Assembly (NCBI RefSeq): GCF_001280085.1
Contig: NZ_LGED01000247.1
Coordinates: 1-64,000, forward strand
DNA: 64,000 bases
Direction of reading: 5' to 3'
DNA from: Saccharothrix sp. NRRL B-16348
Lineage (GTDB): Bacteria; Actinomycetota; Actinomycetes; Mycobacteriales; Pseudonocardiaceae
The notes beneath the pieces were generated by a model. That model did not search any database and was not told the origin of the DNA. It saw nothing but the letters and a program-made list of their open reading frames with translations. A program made the translations under genes and the position numbers. Shown here in pieces: positions 35,460-47,993 of the stretch (position 1 is the stretch's first letter; every line of letters starts with the position of its first letter).

Positions 35460-35600
35460 GTGGCCGATCCGTTCTCGGGCGAGGTGTTCCGGACCGACGG
35501 CCACGTCGACATCGATCCGCCGTTCCGCAACCGGCGCCGGGCGGCCGACGGCGCGGTCCACGCCAAGCTCGTCGAGCTGATCGACACCACGGCCGGGTGA
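35460..35600 (+). CDS. Short reading frame in the glgP-glgE gap, possible remnant
   Basis: GTG 35460 (or GTG 35457) to TGA 35600 encodes 46 residues with good coding texture (VADPFSGEVFRTDGHVDIDP, then a KLVELIDTTAG end). The frame stays open upstream through a Gly/Val stretch but without a ribosome site. It could be a small protein or the 3' end of a deleted gene. The rest of this 510-base gap (35307-35817) shows nothing beyond a TTGACC at 35776 that might be a -35 box for glgE. Confidence 0.35.
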   Translation: MADPFSGEVFRTDGHVDIDPPFRNRRRAADGAVHAKLVELIDTTAG

Positions 35601-35817
35601 CCGGGCATCGCTCGATCGGTACCGGCGTGGCACGGCTTCGGAACCGATCACGGGCTGGGAATCTGCTCGAATCGCGAGACGGACACCACCGCCAAGTGTG
35701 CAATCCGCGCGGAAAGGGTAGGAACAGCACGTGCAGGTGTCCCGGTGGTGGGTTCGCCGACCGCTGCGGGCAGACTTGACCGTGCAAGCGTCACACCAGG
35801 TGAGAGGGGCGCTGCCG

Positions 35818-37797
<1,980 letters not shown>

Positions 37798-37902
37798 GAG
37801 AGAAAACCAGCCCGGTCCCCTTTACCGAGTCCCCGTGTCCGCCGAAGGACACGAGGGACGATCGAACGCACCCCCAATGAGGTGGGACGAGGTGGAGCAC
37901 AC

Positions 37903-39732
37903 ATGCAAGAAGAGGCCCGACCCGACGCCGCGCTGGTAGGCCTGGAGAACGTGCCGCACACCGGCGAGGCCATCGGCGCCGACGGCCTGCTGGTCGAACC
38001 GCAGGCGGAGGACTTCCGGTCGGCCAAGCTCGTGCCGCGCGAGCGTGACTGGTTCAAGGGCGCGGTGTTCTACGAGGTGCTGGTGCGCGCGTTCAGCGAC
38101 TCCAACGGCGACGGCACCGGCGATCTGCGGGGCCTCGCGTCCCGGTTGGACTACCTGGAGTGGCTCGGCGTCGACTGCCTGTGGCTGCCGCCGTTCTACG
38201 CCTCGCCGCTGCGCGACGGCGGCTACGACATCTCCGACTTCCGCGCGGTGCTGCCGGAGTTCGGCTCGGTCGAGGACTTCGTGTACCTGCTGGACGAGGC
38301 GCACCGCCGCGGCATCCGGGTGATCACCGACCTCGTGCTCAACCACACCAGCGACGCGCACCCGTGGTTCCAGCAGTCGCGGATCGACCCGGACGGCCCC
38401 TACGGCGACTACTACGTGTGGAGCGACGACGACCAGCGCTACGCGGACGCGCGGATCATCTTCGTCGACACCGAGTCGTCCAACTGGACGTACGACCCGG
38501 TGCGCGGCCAGTTCTACTGGCACCGGTTCTTCTCCCACCAACCCGACCTGAACTTCGAGAACCCGCACGTCCAGGAAGCCATGCTGGACACCCTGCGGTT
38601 CTGGCTCGACCTCGGCATCGACGGGTTCCGGCTCGACGCCGTGCCGTACCTGTTCGAGGCGGAGGGCACGAACTGCGAGAACCTGCCCCGCACGCACGAC
38701 TTCCTGAAGCGCTGCCGCAAGGTCGTCGACGACGAGTACCCCGGCCGGGTGCTGCTCGCGGAGGCCAACCAGTGGCCGTCGGACGTGGTCGAGTACTTCG
38801 GCAACGCGGAGGTCGGCGGCGACGAGTGCCACATGGCGTTCCACTTCCCGCTGATGCCGCGCATCTTCATGGCCGTGCGGCGCGAGTCGCGGTTCCCGAT
38901 CTCGGAGATCCTGGCGCAGACGCCGCAGATCCCGGACGGCTGCCAGTGGGGCATCTTCCTGCGCAACCACGACGAGTTGACGCTGGAGATGGTCACCGAC
39001 GAAGAGCGCGACTACATGTACGCGGAGTACGCCAAGGACCCGCGGATGAAGGCGAACATCGGCATCAGACGACGGCTGGCGCCGCTGCTGGAGAACGACC
39101 GCAACCAGCAGGAGCTGTTCACCGCGATGCTGCTGTCGCTACCCGGCTCGCCCGTCCTCTACTACGGTGACGAGATCGGCATGGGCGACAAGATCGGCAT
39201 GGGCGACAACATCTGGCTGGGCGACCGCGACGCGGTGCGCACGCCGATGCAGTGGACCCCGGACCGCAACGCGGGGTTCTCCAGCTGCGACCCCGGCCGG
39301 ATCTACCTGCCCGTGATCATGGACCCGGTGTACGGCTACCAGGCGCTCAACGTGGAGGCGCAGCTGAACAACCAGTCGTCGCTGCTGCACTGGACCCGGC
39401 GGATGATCGAGGTGCGCAAGCAGCACCACGCGTTCGCGGAGGGCGACTTCACCGACCTGGGCGGCTCCAACCCGAGCGTGCTGGCCTACCGGCGGCGGTG
39501 GCTGCGGCCCGACGGCCACGAGGACGTCGTGCTGTGCGTGAACAACCTGTCGCGGTTCCCGCAGCCGGTCGAGCTGGACCTGTCGGAGCACCACAGCAGC
39601 AGGCCCGTCGAGCTGACCGGCGGGGTGGTCTTCCCGACCGTGGGCGACCTGCCCTACCTGCTGACTTTGCCCGGTCACGGCTTCTACTGGTTCCAGCTCG
39701 TGGAAGCCGGCGACGACAGCGAGCCGAGGTGA
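37903..39732 (+). CDS. treS: Trehalose synthase TreS, with an 18-base internal duplication
   Basis: A 609-residue GH13_16 enzyme from ATG 37903 with GGTGGAG upstream. Catalytic residues are Asp245 (DGFRLDAVP), Glu287 (LLAEANQ) and Asp357 (RNHDEL). It interconverts trehalose and maltose in the cytosol, feeding maltose to Mak. Residues 425-430 (IGMGDK) repeat as 431-436 (IGMGDN), encoded by an exact-but-one 18-base tandem duplication at 39175-39210; the usual family sequence has a single copy before IWLGDRD. The extra six residues sit in a loop near the active site and keep the frame. The stop overlaps the mak ATG. Confidence 0.94.
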   Translation: MQEEARPDAALVGLENVPHTGEAIGADGLLVEPQAEDFRSAKLVPRERDWFKGAVFYEVLVRAFSDSNGDGTGDLRGLASRLDYLEWLGVDCLWLPPFYASPLRDGGYDISDFRAVLPEFGSVEDFVYLLDEAHRRGIRVITDLVLNHTSDAHPWFQQSRIDPDGPYGDYYVWSDDDQRYADARIIFVDTESSNWTYDPVRGQFYWHRFFSHQPDLNFENPHVQEAMLDTLRFWLDLGIDGFRLDAVPYLFEAEGTNCENLPRTHDFLKRCRKVVDDEYPGRVLLAEANQWPSDVVEYFGNAEVGGDECHMAFHFPLMPRIFMAVRRESRFPISEILAQTPQIPDGCQWGIFLRNHDELTLEMVTDEERDYMYAEYAKDPRMKANIGIRRRLAPLLENDRNQQELFTAMLLSLPGSPVLYYGDEIGMGDKIGMGDNIWLGDRDAVRTPMQWTPDRNAGFSSCDPGRIYLPVIMDPVYGYQALNVEAQLNNQSSLLHWTRRMIEVRKQHHAFAEGDFTDLGGSNPSVLAYRRRWLRPDGHEDVVLCVNNLSRFPQPVELDLSEHHSSRPVELTGGVVFPTVGDLPYLLTLPGHGFYWFQLVEAGDDSEPR

Positions 39733-41078
39733 TGGACGTGACCGAACCGCACGACCTGGTCGACAAGGTGATGGCCGAGCTGCCCGAGTGGCTGCCCGCG
39801 CAGCGGTGGTTCGGCGGGAAGGACCGCCCGGTCACGTCGATCCGCCCGCTGCGGGCGGTGGTGCTGCGGTCCGAGGAGCCGGTGCTGGTGCACCTCGTGG
39901 TGGAGGTGGCGCAGCCGGACCGGCAGGAGCCGTACCAGCTGCTGATCACCGACCACGTGGACAACTACGACGCCACGCAGGTGCCGGAGCTGACCGGCGC
40001 GCTGCTCGACCTGATCGCCGAGGGCGCCGAGGTCGACGGCCTGAGGTTCGCGCACGAGCCGGACGTGGAGCTGCAGACCGGGCTGCGCGGCAGGCCGATC
40101 ACGTCCGAGCAGTCCAACACGTCGATCGTGTTCGGCAGCCAGTACATCCTCAAGCTGTTCCGCAAGCTGACCTACGGCGACAACCCGGACCTGGTGCTGC
40201 ACCGGGCGTTGCGCCAGGTCGGGTGCGAGCACATCGCCCAGCCGCTCGGGTCGATCACGGGCCGGTTGGACGGCCACACGACGACGGTCGGCATGCTCCA
40301 GCAGTTCATGCCGGACGCGGTGGACGGCTGGGCGATGGCCACCACGAGCGTGCGCGACCTGATGGCCGAGGCCGACCTGCACGCCGACGAGGTGGGCGGC
40401 GACTTCGCGGGCGAGGCGCAGCGGCTGGGACAGGCCGTGGCCAGCGTGCACGCGGACCTGGAGCGCGCGCTGGGCACGCAGTCCGCGAACGCCGAGAACA
40501 TCGAGCGGACCGTGCGGGCGATGGTCTCGCGGCTGGACGCGGTGGTCGCGTCGGTGCCGGAGCTGCGGCCGTACGTGCCCGCGTTGCGGGAGGCGTTCGA
40601 GCAGGCCAAGGAGACCCCGGACGCGGTCGCGGTGCAGCACATCCACGGCGACCTGCACCTCGGCCAGGTGCTGCGGACCGTGCAGGGCTGGCTGCTGATC
40701 GACTTCGAGGGCGAGCCGGGTTCGCCGATCGCGGAGCGGGTCGAGCTGCGGTCGCCGTTGCGCGACGTGGCGGGGATGCTGCGATCCTTCGACTACGCGG
40801 CGCACCAGCTGCTCGTCGGCCAGCCGGAGGACCACCAACTGACCGTGCGGGCGCTGGAGTGGTCGCGGCGCAACCGCGCGGCGTTCACCGAGGGCTACGC
40901 GGAGGCGGCGTCGGAGTCGGTCGGCGACCCGCGCAAGCGCGGTTACCTGCTGCGGGCGTTCGAGCTGGACAAGGCCGTCTACGAGGTCGCGTACGAGCAC
41001 GCGAACAGGCCGGAGTGGTTGACGGTCCCGTTGTCGTCGATCGCGCGGATCACTGGAGAGGGAGCGGTGCAGTCATGA
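39732..41078 (+). CDS. mak: Maltokinase (Mak/Pep2)
   Basis: A 448-residue kinase whose ATG at 39732 uses the last base of the treS stop (TGATG). The N-terminal cap ([15 protein letters not shown]) is typical of maltokinases. The kinase core has [16 protein letters not shown] (ATP-binding Lys region), the catalytic loop [14 protein letters not shown] and the metal-binding LLIDFEGEP. It phosphorylates maltose with ATP to maltose-1-phosphate, the donor for GlgE. Separate treS and mak genes with a 1-base overlap point to coupled translation. The stop overlaps the glgB start. Confidence 0.94.
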   Translation: MDVTEPHDLVDKVMAELPEWLPAQRWFGGKDRPVTSIRPLRAVVLRSEEPVLVHLVVEVAQPDRQEPYQLLITDHVDNYDATQVPELTGALLDLIAEGAEVDGLRFAHEPDVELQTGLRGRPITSEQSNTSIVFGSQYILKLFRKLTYGDNPDLVLHRALRQVGCEHIAQPLGSITGRLDGHTTTVGMLQQFMPDAVDGWAMATTSVRDLMAEADLHADEVGGDFAGEAQRLGQAVASVHADLERALGTQSANAENIERTVRAMVSRLDAVVASVPELRPYVPALREAFEQAKETPDAVAVQHIHGDLHLGQVLRTVQGWLLIDFEGEPGSPIAERVELRSPLRDVAGMLRSFDYAAHQLLVGQPEDHQLTVRALEWSRRNRAAFTEGYAEAASESVGDPRKRGYLLRAFELDKAVYEVAYEHANRPEWLTVPLSSIARITGEGAVQS

Positions 41079-43273
41079 TCTCGCCCGAGGACGTCGACCG
41101 GCTGCTGGCCGGGGCGCACCACGACCCGCACTCGGTGCTCGGCGTGCACCACGTCCCCGAGGGCGTGGTCGCGCGGGCGCTGCGGCCGGGCGCGACCGCG
41201 GTGGCGGTGATGGCGGCCGACAAGCGCTTCGAGCTGGACCGGGTCGCCGACGGGTTGTTCGCGGGCGAGCTGCCCGAGCACCCCGGCGACTACCGGCTGG
41301 AGGTCGAGTACGGCGACCAGGCCGTGGAGGTGGACGACCCGTACCGGTGGCTGCCGACCGTCGGCGAGCTGGACCTGCACCTGATCGGCGAGGGGCGGCA
41401 CGAGCGGCTGTGGGACGTGCTGGGCGCGCGGGTGCGCACCTACGACACGCCCAACGGCACCGTCTCGGGCGTCTCTTTCGCCGTGTGGGCCCCGACCGCG
41501 CGCGGTGTGCGGGTGTGCGGCGACTTCGACGGCTGGGACGGGCGCGCGAACCCGATGAGGTCGCTCGGCTCGTCCGGCGTGTGGGAGGTCTTCATCCCCG
41601 GCATCCCGGAGGGCACCCGGTACAAGTTCCGGATCCTCGGCCGGGACGGCGGGTGGCACGAGAAGGCCGACCCGATGGCGTTCGCCACCGAGACACCGCC
41701 CCAGACCGCGTCGGTCGTCACCCGGACCACGCACGAGTGGGGCGACGCGGAGTGGCAGGCCAAGCGGGACGCCACGCAGTGGATCAACGCGCCGATGAGC
41801 GTGTACGAGGTGCACCTGGGCTCGTGGAAACCCGGCCTCGGGTACCGGGAGCTGGCCACGGAGCTGGCCGACTACGTGGTGGGCGCCGGGTTCACGCACG
41901 TGGAGCTGATGCCGGTGGCCGAGCACCCGTTCGGCGGGTCGTGGGGCTACCAGGTGACGTCGTACTACGCGCCCACGTCGAGGTTCGGCTCGCCGGACGA
42001 CTTCCGGCACTTCGTGGACGTGCTGCACCAGCGCGGCGTCGGCGTGATCATGGACTGGGTGCCCGCCCACTTCCCGCGCGACTCGTGGGCGTTGGCGAAG
42101 TTCGACGGCAGCGCCCTGTACGAGCACGAGGACCCGCGCCGGGGCGAGCACCCCGACTGGGGCACGCTGGTGTTCGACTTCGGGCGCAACGAGGTGCGCA
42201 ACTTCCTGGTGGCGAACGCCCTGTACTGGATCGAGGAGTTCCACATCGACGGCCTGCGGGTCGACGCGGTGGCCTCGATGCTGTACCTGGACTACTCGCG
42301 GCAGGAAGGGCAGTGGCTGCCCAACCAGTACGGCGGGCGGGAGAACCTGGACGCCGTGCGGTTCCTGCAGGAGCTGAACGCGACCGTGTACAAGCGGCAC
42401 CCCGGTGCGGTGATGGTGGCGGAGGAGTCGACGGCGTGGCCGGGCGTGTCGCGGCCGACGCACCTGGGCGGCCTCGGGTTCGGGTTCAAGTGGAACATGG
42501 GCTGGATGCACGACACGCTGCACTACCTGTCGCGCGAGCCCGTGCACCGGTCGTTCCACCACAACGAGATCACGTTCTCGCTGGTGTACGCGTGGAGCGA
42601 GAACTTCGTGCTGCCGCTGTCGCACGACGAGGTCGTGCACGGCAAGGGGTCGTTGTGGCAGCGGATGCCCGGCGACGACTGGAACAAGGCGGCGGGGCTG
42701 CGGTCGCTGCTGGCGTTCATGTGGGCGCACCCCGGCAAGCAGCTGCTGTTCATGGGCGGCGAGTTCGGGCAGCGCGACGAGTGGTCGGAGGGCCGGTCGC
42801 TGGACTGGCACCTGCTGGACTCGCCGCTGCACGGCGGCCTGCACCGGCTGATCACCGACCTGAACCGCGTCTACAAGGGCTCGCCCGCGTTGTACAGCGC
42901 GGACAACAAGCCCGAGGGGTTCTCGTGGATCGACGCGAACGACTCGGCGGGCAACGTGCTGAGCTTCCTGCGGATCGGTGAGGACGGCTCGGTGCTCGCG
43001 TGCGTGGCGAACTTCGCCGGCATGCCGCACCACGACTACCGGGTCGGGCTGCCGGTGGCGGGCCGGTGGCGCGAGGTGGTGAACACGGACTCGGAGGTCT
43101 ACGGCGGTTCCGGCGTCGGCAACCTCGGCGGGGTGGAGGCGGAGGAGCACCCGTGGCACGGCAGGCCCGCTTCGGCGCTGCTCCAACTGCCGCCGGCGGG
43201 CGTGCTCTGGCTGGCGCCGGAGGCGTCGACGGACACGGCCACCACGACCCTGACCGGCCTCGACGAGATCTGA
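41075..43273 (+). CDS. glgB: 1,4-alpha-glucan branching enzyme GlgB
   Basis: A 732-residue GH13_9 enzyme starting at an ATGA overlap with mak. It has an N1 beta domain (about 5-105), CBM48 (about 125-220) and a barrel with Asp397 ([10 protein letters not shown]), Glu450 (VMVAEES) and Asp518 (LSHDEVVHG) as catalytic triad, then the C-terminal beta domain. It introduces alpha-1,6 branches in the GlgE-made glucan. It is last in the cluster; the T-tract hairpin 700 bases on (43973-44005) may be the end of this transcript if the IS remnant between does not stop it. Confidence 0.94.
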   Translation: MISPEDVDRLLAGAHHDPHSVLGVHHVPEGVVARALRPGATAVAVMAADKRFELDRVADGLFAGELPEHPGDYRLEVEYGDQAVEVDDPYRWLPTVGELDLHLIGEGRHERLWDVLGARVRTYDTPNGTVSGVSFAVWAPTARGVRVCGDFDGWDGRANPMRSLGSSGVWEVFIPGIPEGTRYKFRILGRDGGWHEKADPMAFATETPPQTASVVTRTTHEWGDAEWQAKRDATQWINAPMSVYEVHLGSWKPGLGYRELATELADYVVGAGFTHVELMPVAEHPFGGSWGYQVTSYYAPTSRFGSPDDFRHFVDVLHQRGVGVIMDWVPAHFPRDSWALAKFDGSALYEHEDPRRGEHPDWGTLVFDFGRNEVRNFLVANALYWIEEFHIDGLRVDAVASMLYLDYSRQEGQWLPNQYGGRENLDAVRFLQELNATVYKRHPGAVMVAEESTAWPGVSRPTHLGGLGFGFKWNMGWMHDTLHYLSREPVHRSFHHNEITFSLVYAWSENFVLPLSHDEVVHGKGSLWQRMPGDDWNKAAGLRSLLAFMWAHPGKQLLFMGGEFGQRDEWSEGRSLDWHLLDSPLHGGLHRLITDLNRVYKGSPALYSADNKPEGFSWIDANDSAGNVLSFLRIGEDGSVLACVANFAGMPHHDYRVGLPVAGRWREVVNTDSEVYGGSGVGNLGGVEAEEHPWHGRPASALLQLPPAGVLWLAPEASTDTATTTLTGLDEI

Positions 43274-43389
43274 CCTGGACCGGCGAGCCGCGAACCTCTC
43301 CCCGGACGTCGGACCCGGCGCCGACTTTCCGGGGAGGGTTCGGTCCGTTCCGGAAAAGTCTGAACCGCAGCGGGAGTCCTCTGTCGCCT

Positions 43390-43815
43390 TGTGCGAGACC
43401 GGGAGCGTTCCACCGGCCTGGAGCATGATCAGATCCAGGAGTTCGGTCACCGGATCCACCAGATCCTGGGACGCCCGGCCGGCCTGTGGGACGACCGGCG
43501 GCATTGGGTCTGTACCGGTCGGTGCTGCTTACGCTCGTGCTGTTACCCCAGCCGGGTGCTCTGCCCGCACACCACGGTGCAGGTCCTGGCCACCCTCGAC
43601 GGCACCCTGCTCGCCGTCACCGACCCGTCCCGAGCCGCACGACGACAGCAGCGCCCACACCCCTCACCTGCCTGGCCGACCTCCTCCTGAGATGGGCCGT
43701 CGAACACGCCATCGCCCACCTCAAGAACTGGACGATCCTCGCCACCGGCTACCGCGCACGCCTCACCGTCACCAGCCTCCGGTACTACCGCCTCGGCTGG
43801 AAACCCGACTTCTGA
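43390..43815 (+). pseudogene. Degraded IS5-type transposase fragments
   Basis: Short conserved pieces of one transposase appear in alternating frames. LEHDQIQEFGHRIHQILGR and, later, VQVLATLDGTLLAVTDP are in one frame. RSVLLTLVLL and the tail LTCLADLLLRWAVEHAIAHL onward to a TGA at 43815 are in another. The middle of the catalytic domain is deleted. WAVEHAIAHLKNW resembles the final Glu-containing helix of IS5/DDE_4 transposases. The gene is clearly dead, with at least two frameshifts and a deletion. It sits directly after the GlgE operon. Confidence 0.65.
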
Positions 43816-43972
43816 ACAACGCTCCAGGTGCGGCGAGGTAGCCGCAACGACCCGGCGGAGGTGTCCAGAGCCGAGGTGCGACGCTCGCGTGATCGTTGGA
43901 GGCTGAGCCCGGTCGAACACGAGCCCGCAGCACCGAACCGAGCCGACCGCGGTTCACCGCACCGCGTGCTTC

Positions 43973-44005
43973 GCAGGGGTCCTCGCCCAGGGGACCCCTG
44001 CTTTT
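43973..44005 (+). terminator. Intrinsic terminator, 10-base stem with T tract
   Basis: GCAGGGGTCC (43973-43982) pairs with GGACCCCTGC (43992-44001), followed by TTTT. It is the only strong signal in the otherwise empty stretch 43816-44165. Its stem is almost the same sequence as the hairpin at 49766-49796, suggesting a repeated terminator element. Confidence 0.75.
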
Positions 44006-44165
44006 ATCCTGCCGGCTGGGTCCGACAAACGGGGTGCGCTCGGGCACGACCTGTGGACAACTGCCGAAGCAGGCGGGAGCACAGGTCCGGGTTCGTGGCC
44101 GTCGGTGCCGAACCCGACAGCGGAGAACGGCGTCGGCGGCGGTTCGGTACTGCCATGCTGAGCGC

Positions 44166-44963
44166 ATGGCGGACGAGGTGTGGGCGGTCGGCGAGGCGTA
44201 CGAGGCTTACGTCGGGCGTTGGAGCGCGCCCGTCGCGAGGCGGTTCCTGCGAGGGCTGGACGTGCCGGCGGGCCGTCGGTGGCTGGACGTGGGCTGCGGT
44301 CCGGGGGCGTTGACCACGGCCGTCCTGAAGCTCGCCGACCCGGCCGAGGTCGTCGGGGTGGATCCGTCCGAAGGGTTCCTGGCCACCGCGAAGCACCGGG
44401 TCGCCGACCCGCGCGCGGCCTTCCACGTCGGTGACGCCCGGTCCCTGCCGCTGCCCGACCGCGCGTTCGACGCCGTGGTCAGCGGTCTCGCGCTGAACTT
44501 CGTGCCCGATCCGGTGCGGGCCGTGGCGGAGTGCACCAGGGTCGCCGCGCCCGGCGCCGTGGTCGCCGCCTACGTGTGGGACTACGCCGAAGGCATGGCG
44601 ATCACCCGCTTCTTCTGGGATGCCGCCACCGACCTCGACCCGGCCGCGGCGGCGTTGCACGAGGGCAGGCGCTTCCCGCTCTGCCGGCCCGAGCCGCTCC
44701 ACAAGCTGTGGACGGACGCCGGGCTGACCGGGGTGCGCGTCGAGGCGCTGGAGGTGCCGACGGTGTTCCACGACTTCGACGACTTCTGGCGCCCGTTCCT
44801 CGGCGGCCAGGGACCGGCACCCGGCTACACCGCGTCCCTGCCCGAGGACCGGCGCCGGGCCCTGCGCGACCTGCTGCGCACCCGCCTGCCCACCCACCCG
44901 GACGGTTCCATCCGGCTCGCCGCGCGGGCGTGGTCGGTGCGGGGCGTGATGGCGGCGGCGTGA
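44166..44963 (+). CDS. SAM-dependent methyltransferase
   Basis: A 265-residue class I methyltransferase from ATG 44166. Motif I is WLDVGCGPGALTTAV, with VGVDPSEGFL, FHVGDARSLPLPDRAFDAVV and a later APGAVVAAYVWDY in motif III. It resembles UbiE/MenG-like small-molecule methyltransferases, and the C-terminal [18 protein letters not shown] block is common in this actinobacterial group. Substrate unknown. It stands alone between a terminator and the metallopeptidase genes. Confidence 0.82.
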   Translation: MADEVWAVGEAYEAYVGRWSAPVARRFLRGLDVPAGRRWLDVGCGPGALTTAVLKLADPAEVVGVDPSEGFLATAKHRVADPRAAFHVGDARSLPLPDRAFDAVVSGLALNFVPDPVRAVAECTRVAAPGAVVAAYVWDYAEGMAITRFFWDAATDLDPAAAALHEGRRFPLCRPEPLHKLWTDAGLTGVRVEALEVPTVFHDFDDFWRPFLGGQGPAPGYTASLPEDRRRALRDLLRTRLPTHPDGSIRLAARAWSVRGVMAAA

Positions 44964-45032
44964 ACCCGGGCGACGGGAGGCGGTGCCGTCGAACACGACC
45001 CCGTAGGGGTTCGGGACAGGCACAATGGGCCA

Positions 45033-46409
45033 ATGCGGCTCGTATCGGCTCGGCTGGTCCTGCTGGCGGCGGTCCTGGTCACGGTTAGCGCCTGTGCCCA
45101 GGCCATCCCGGGCAAACCGGTGGCGGGTGAGGCCGTCACCAAGGGCACCGTCGACCCGGGCTTCATCCGGGGCACCGACGGCGGCCCGATCGACCAGTTG
45201 GCGGCCACCGCCATCACCGACGTCGACACGTTCTGGCAGGAGGCGTTCCCGGACACGTTCGACGAGCCGTGGCAGCCGATCGAGGGCGGCATCTACTCGG
45301 TCGACACCGCCGACGCCTCCGCGAAGCCGCCGCCGTGCACCGAGAAGGCGAGCGACGTCGAGGGCAACGCGTTCTACTGCCCCAGCGCCGACGCCATCGC
45401 CTGGGACCGCGCCGCGCTGCTGCCCGTGCTCAAGGACCGGTTCGGCGACGCGGCCGTGGTGATCGTGCTGGCGCACGAGATGGGCCACGCCGTGCAGAAC
45501 CGGATGGGCATCACGCCGGAAGCCGAACGGCGCGAGCCGCAGCGGTTCCCGACGATCCTCACCGAGGCGATGGCCGACTGCTTCGCGGGCGCGTTCATCA
45601 AGTGGGTCAACGACGACAAGTCCGAGCACCTCGACATCGGCTCCGACACGCTGGACTCGGCGCTGGGCGCGCTGATCACGTTCCGCGACCCGGTCGGCAC
45701 CTCGGCGAGCGACCGGTCCGCGCACGGCAACGCGTTCGACCGGGTGTCCGCGTTCCAGGACGGCTACCAGCAGGGCACCAAGTTCTGCGCGGCGATGTCC
45801 ACGGAGAACCGGGTGTTCACCCAGCAGGCGTTCACGACCGAGGACGACCGCGACCGCGGCGGCAACCTGCCGTTCGACGAGATGCTGGAGAACGTCACCC
45901 CCGACCTGAACCTGTACTACAAGGCCCTGGTCGAGCAGGCGGGCAAGCAGTGGACCGAGCCGAAGTCCACGCCGACCGAGCAGGAGCCGGACTGCTCCGG
46001 CGACCAGGGGCCGGTGGCGTACTGCCCGGCGGACAAGTCGGTGGAGTTCGAGGTCGAGGCCGACCTGCCCGAGCTGCACGCCGAGATCGGCGACTACGCC
46101 ACGGGCGTGCTGCTGGCCAGCCGTTACGGGATGGCGGCGATGGCGGCGGTGGGCGTGGACCTCGAGGGCGAGCGTGCGGCGACGAGCGCGTTGTGCCTGG
46201 CCGGCGCGTACACGCGGGAGGTGTTCACCCGGCAGAAGGGCTTCGGGCTGTCGCCGGGCGACCTGGACGAGGCGGTGCAGGTGCTGCTCGCGTACGACTA
46301 CGCGGCACGTGACGCGACCGGTTCGGCGGCGCTCGGTCCCGGGTTCAAGCGGGTCGAGGTGTTCCGCGGCGGCGTGTTCGAAGGCATCAAAGCCTGCGGT
46401 TTGGCCTAA
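45033..46409 (+). CDS. Lipoprotein zinc metallopeptidase with a dead second repeat
   Basis: A 458-residue exported lipoprotein: hydrophobic signal with lipobox VSAC (Cys21). The neutral zinc metallopeptidase domain has HEMGH at 148-152 and the third-ligand segment TEAMADCFAG. From about residue 325 the chain repeats the start of this domain (VAYCPADKSVEFEVEADLPEL, compare FYCPSADAIAWDRAALLPVL), but the HExxH place reads ASRYGMA, so the second half lacks the zinc site. It is followed by a paralogue 63 bases on. The natural substrate is unknown; the location outside the membrane suggests envelope protein turnover. Confidence 0.83.
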   Translation: MRLVSARLVLLAAVLVTVSACAQAIPGKPVAGEAVTKGTVDPGFIRGTDGGPIDQLAATAITDVDTFWQEAFPDTFDEPWQPIEGGIYSVDTADASAKPPPCTEKASDVEGNAFYCPSADAIAWDRAALLPVLKDRFGDAAVVIVLAHEMGHAVQNRMGITPEAERREPQRFPTILTEAMADCFAGAFIKWVNDDKSEHLDIGSDTLDSALGALITFRDPVGTSASDRSAHGNAFDRVSAFQDGYQQGTKFCAAMSTENRVFTQQAFTTEDDRDRGGNLPFDEMLENVTPDLNLYYKALVEQAGKQWTEPKSTPTEQEPDCSGDQGPVAYCPADKSVEFEVEADLPELHAEIGDYATGVLLASRYGMAAMAAVGVDLEGERAATSALCLAGAYTREVFTRQKGFGLSPGDLDEAVQVLLAYDYAARDATGSAALGPGFKRVEVFRGGVFEGIKACGLA

Positions 46410-46472
46410 CCGCGCGTGCCGGCCAAGTAGGGTTCGGGCTTGGATCGGCACGGACGTGGGATGGGGCTTGGC

Positions 46473-47909
46473 ATGGCTCGACGGGCTTGGGTTGCTGCGA
46501 CGCTCGCCGCCGCCATGGCGTTCACGGGGTGCACCCAGACGGTGAGCGGCCACGGCCGGTCGGAGCGGCCCGACGTCACCAAGGTCGCCGGGCTGGACAT
46601 CACCACCGGTGAGAGCGGCGCGAAGCCCGGTGTGCCGGACGCCGACCTGCAGGTGGAGAACGGCGACGGCGGCGAGATGGACCGGCTGGCGATCAACACG
46701 CTGGCCGACGTCGAGGAGTACTGGGCCGAGCAGCTGCCCGCGCGGTTCGGCAAGGAGTTCGAGCCGGTGAAGCGGCTGGTGTCCTACGACTCCAACGGCA
46801 AGGGCGTCGACATCTGCCGCACCAACACGGCGGGCGTGGCGAACGCGTTCTACTGCTCGTTGGACGACTCGATCGCGTGGGACCGCGGCGAGCTGCTGCC
46901 GATGCTGGACGACGCGTTCGGGCCGATGTCGGTGGTGACCGTGCTGGCGCACGAGATGGGTCACGCGATCCAGTACAAGCTCGGCGACATCGGCGGGATC
47001 AACCAGGCCACGCCGTCGATCATCAAGGAGCAGCAGGCCGACTGCTACGCGGGCAACTTCTTCCGGTGGGTCGCCGAGGGCAAGTCCAAGCACTTCCGCA
47101 TCTCGACCGGGCCCGGGTTGAACCAGGTGCTGGCGACGATGTTCTTCATCCGGGACGCGGCGGGCACGTCGGCCGAGAAGCAGGGCGCGCACGGCAGCGC
47201 GTTCGACCGGGTGTCGGCGTTCCAGTTCGGGTTCGCCGGTGACCCGAAGCGGTGCGCGGAGATCGACGAGGCCGAGATCAAGGCGCGGATCACGCAGCAG
47301 AAGTTCGACTCGGACGACAAGGACACCGGGCAGGGCAAGGGCAACCTGAAGGTGGACGACGAGCGTTCGCTCAAGCTGCTGGAGGAGTCGTTGCGCGCGG
47401 CGTTCAACGAGGCCGCCGCCACGCCGCCCGCGCTGTCCACGTCGTCGTCCGCGGAGTGCCCCGACGGCGGCGACACCTCGCCCGCGGCGTACTGCCCGGC
47501 GACGAACTCGATCGCCATCGACCTGCCCGACCTGGTGAAGATCGGCACGCCGCCGAAGCGCGGGCAGAAGGGAGGCATCGGCGACTTCGCCGCGTTCGCC
47601 GAGATCGCGTCGCGGTTCGCGCTGTCGATCCAGAAGGCGACCGGGTACGGGCTGGAGGGTCCGGCGGCGGGGCTGCGGACGGCGTGCCTGACCGGGTCGT
47701 GGGCCGGGACGACGAACCAGAGCGGCGCGAAGCTGCGCCTGTCGTCCGGCGACCTGGACGAGGCCGTGGCCGAGCTGCTGGCGGACAAGAGCCTGATCGC
47801 GGCGGACGTGAACGGCACCGTGGTGCCCTCCGGCTTCGCCCGCGTGGAGGCGTTCCGCGACGGCTTCTACCAGGGCGCGGGCCTGTGCACCCGCAAGTAC
47901 GCCGGCTGA
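46473..47909 (+). CDS. Paralogous lipoprotein zinc metallopeptidase
   Basis: A 478-residue paralogue of the preceding protein. ATG 46473 is preferred; ATG 46461, in frame, lacks room for a ribosome site. The signal ends in lipobox FTGC (Cys20). The active domain has VLAHEMGHAIQ and the ligand segment KEQQADCYAGNFFRW. The C-terminal repeat (AAYCPATNSIAIDLPDLVKI) again lacks HExxH (EIASRFALSIQ). Four Cys pairs recur in both paralogues. The tandem arrangement points to gene duplication after the internal duplication, since both copies have both halves. Confidence 0.83.
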   Translation: MARRAWVAATLAAAMAFTGCTQTVSGHGRSERPDVTKVAGLDITTGESGAKPGVPDADLQVENGDGGEMDRLAINTLADVEEYWAEQLPARFGKEFEPVKRLVSYDSNGKGVDICRTNTAGVANAFYCSLDDSIAWDRGELLPMLDDAFGPMSVVTVLAHEMGHAIQYKLGDIGGINQATPSIIKEQQADCYAGNFFRWVAEGKSKHFRISTGPGLNQVLATMFFIRDAAGTSAEKQGAHGSAFDRVSAFQFGFAGDPKRCAEIDEAEIKARITQQKFDSDDKDTGQGKGNLKVDDERSLKLLEESLRAAFNEAAATPPALSTSSSAECPDGGDTSPAAYCPATNSIAIDLPDLVKIGTPPKRGQKGGIGDFAAFAEIASRFALSIQKATGYGLEGPAAGLRTACLTGSWAGTTNQSGAKLRLSSGDLDEAVAELLADKSLIAADVNGTVVPSGFARVEAFRDGFYQGAGLCTRKYAG

Positions 47910-47993
47910 CGGTTCCGCACGCGGCCGCGGGCACTTCTCGGCGTTGTCGCGGAACCGCCGGCGGCGGCACACCGTTCTCTTCCGCGCGTCGGC

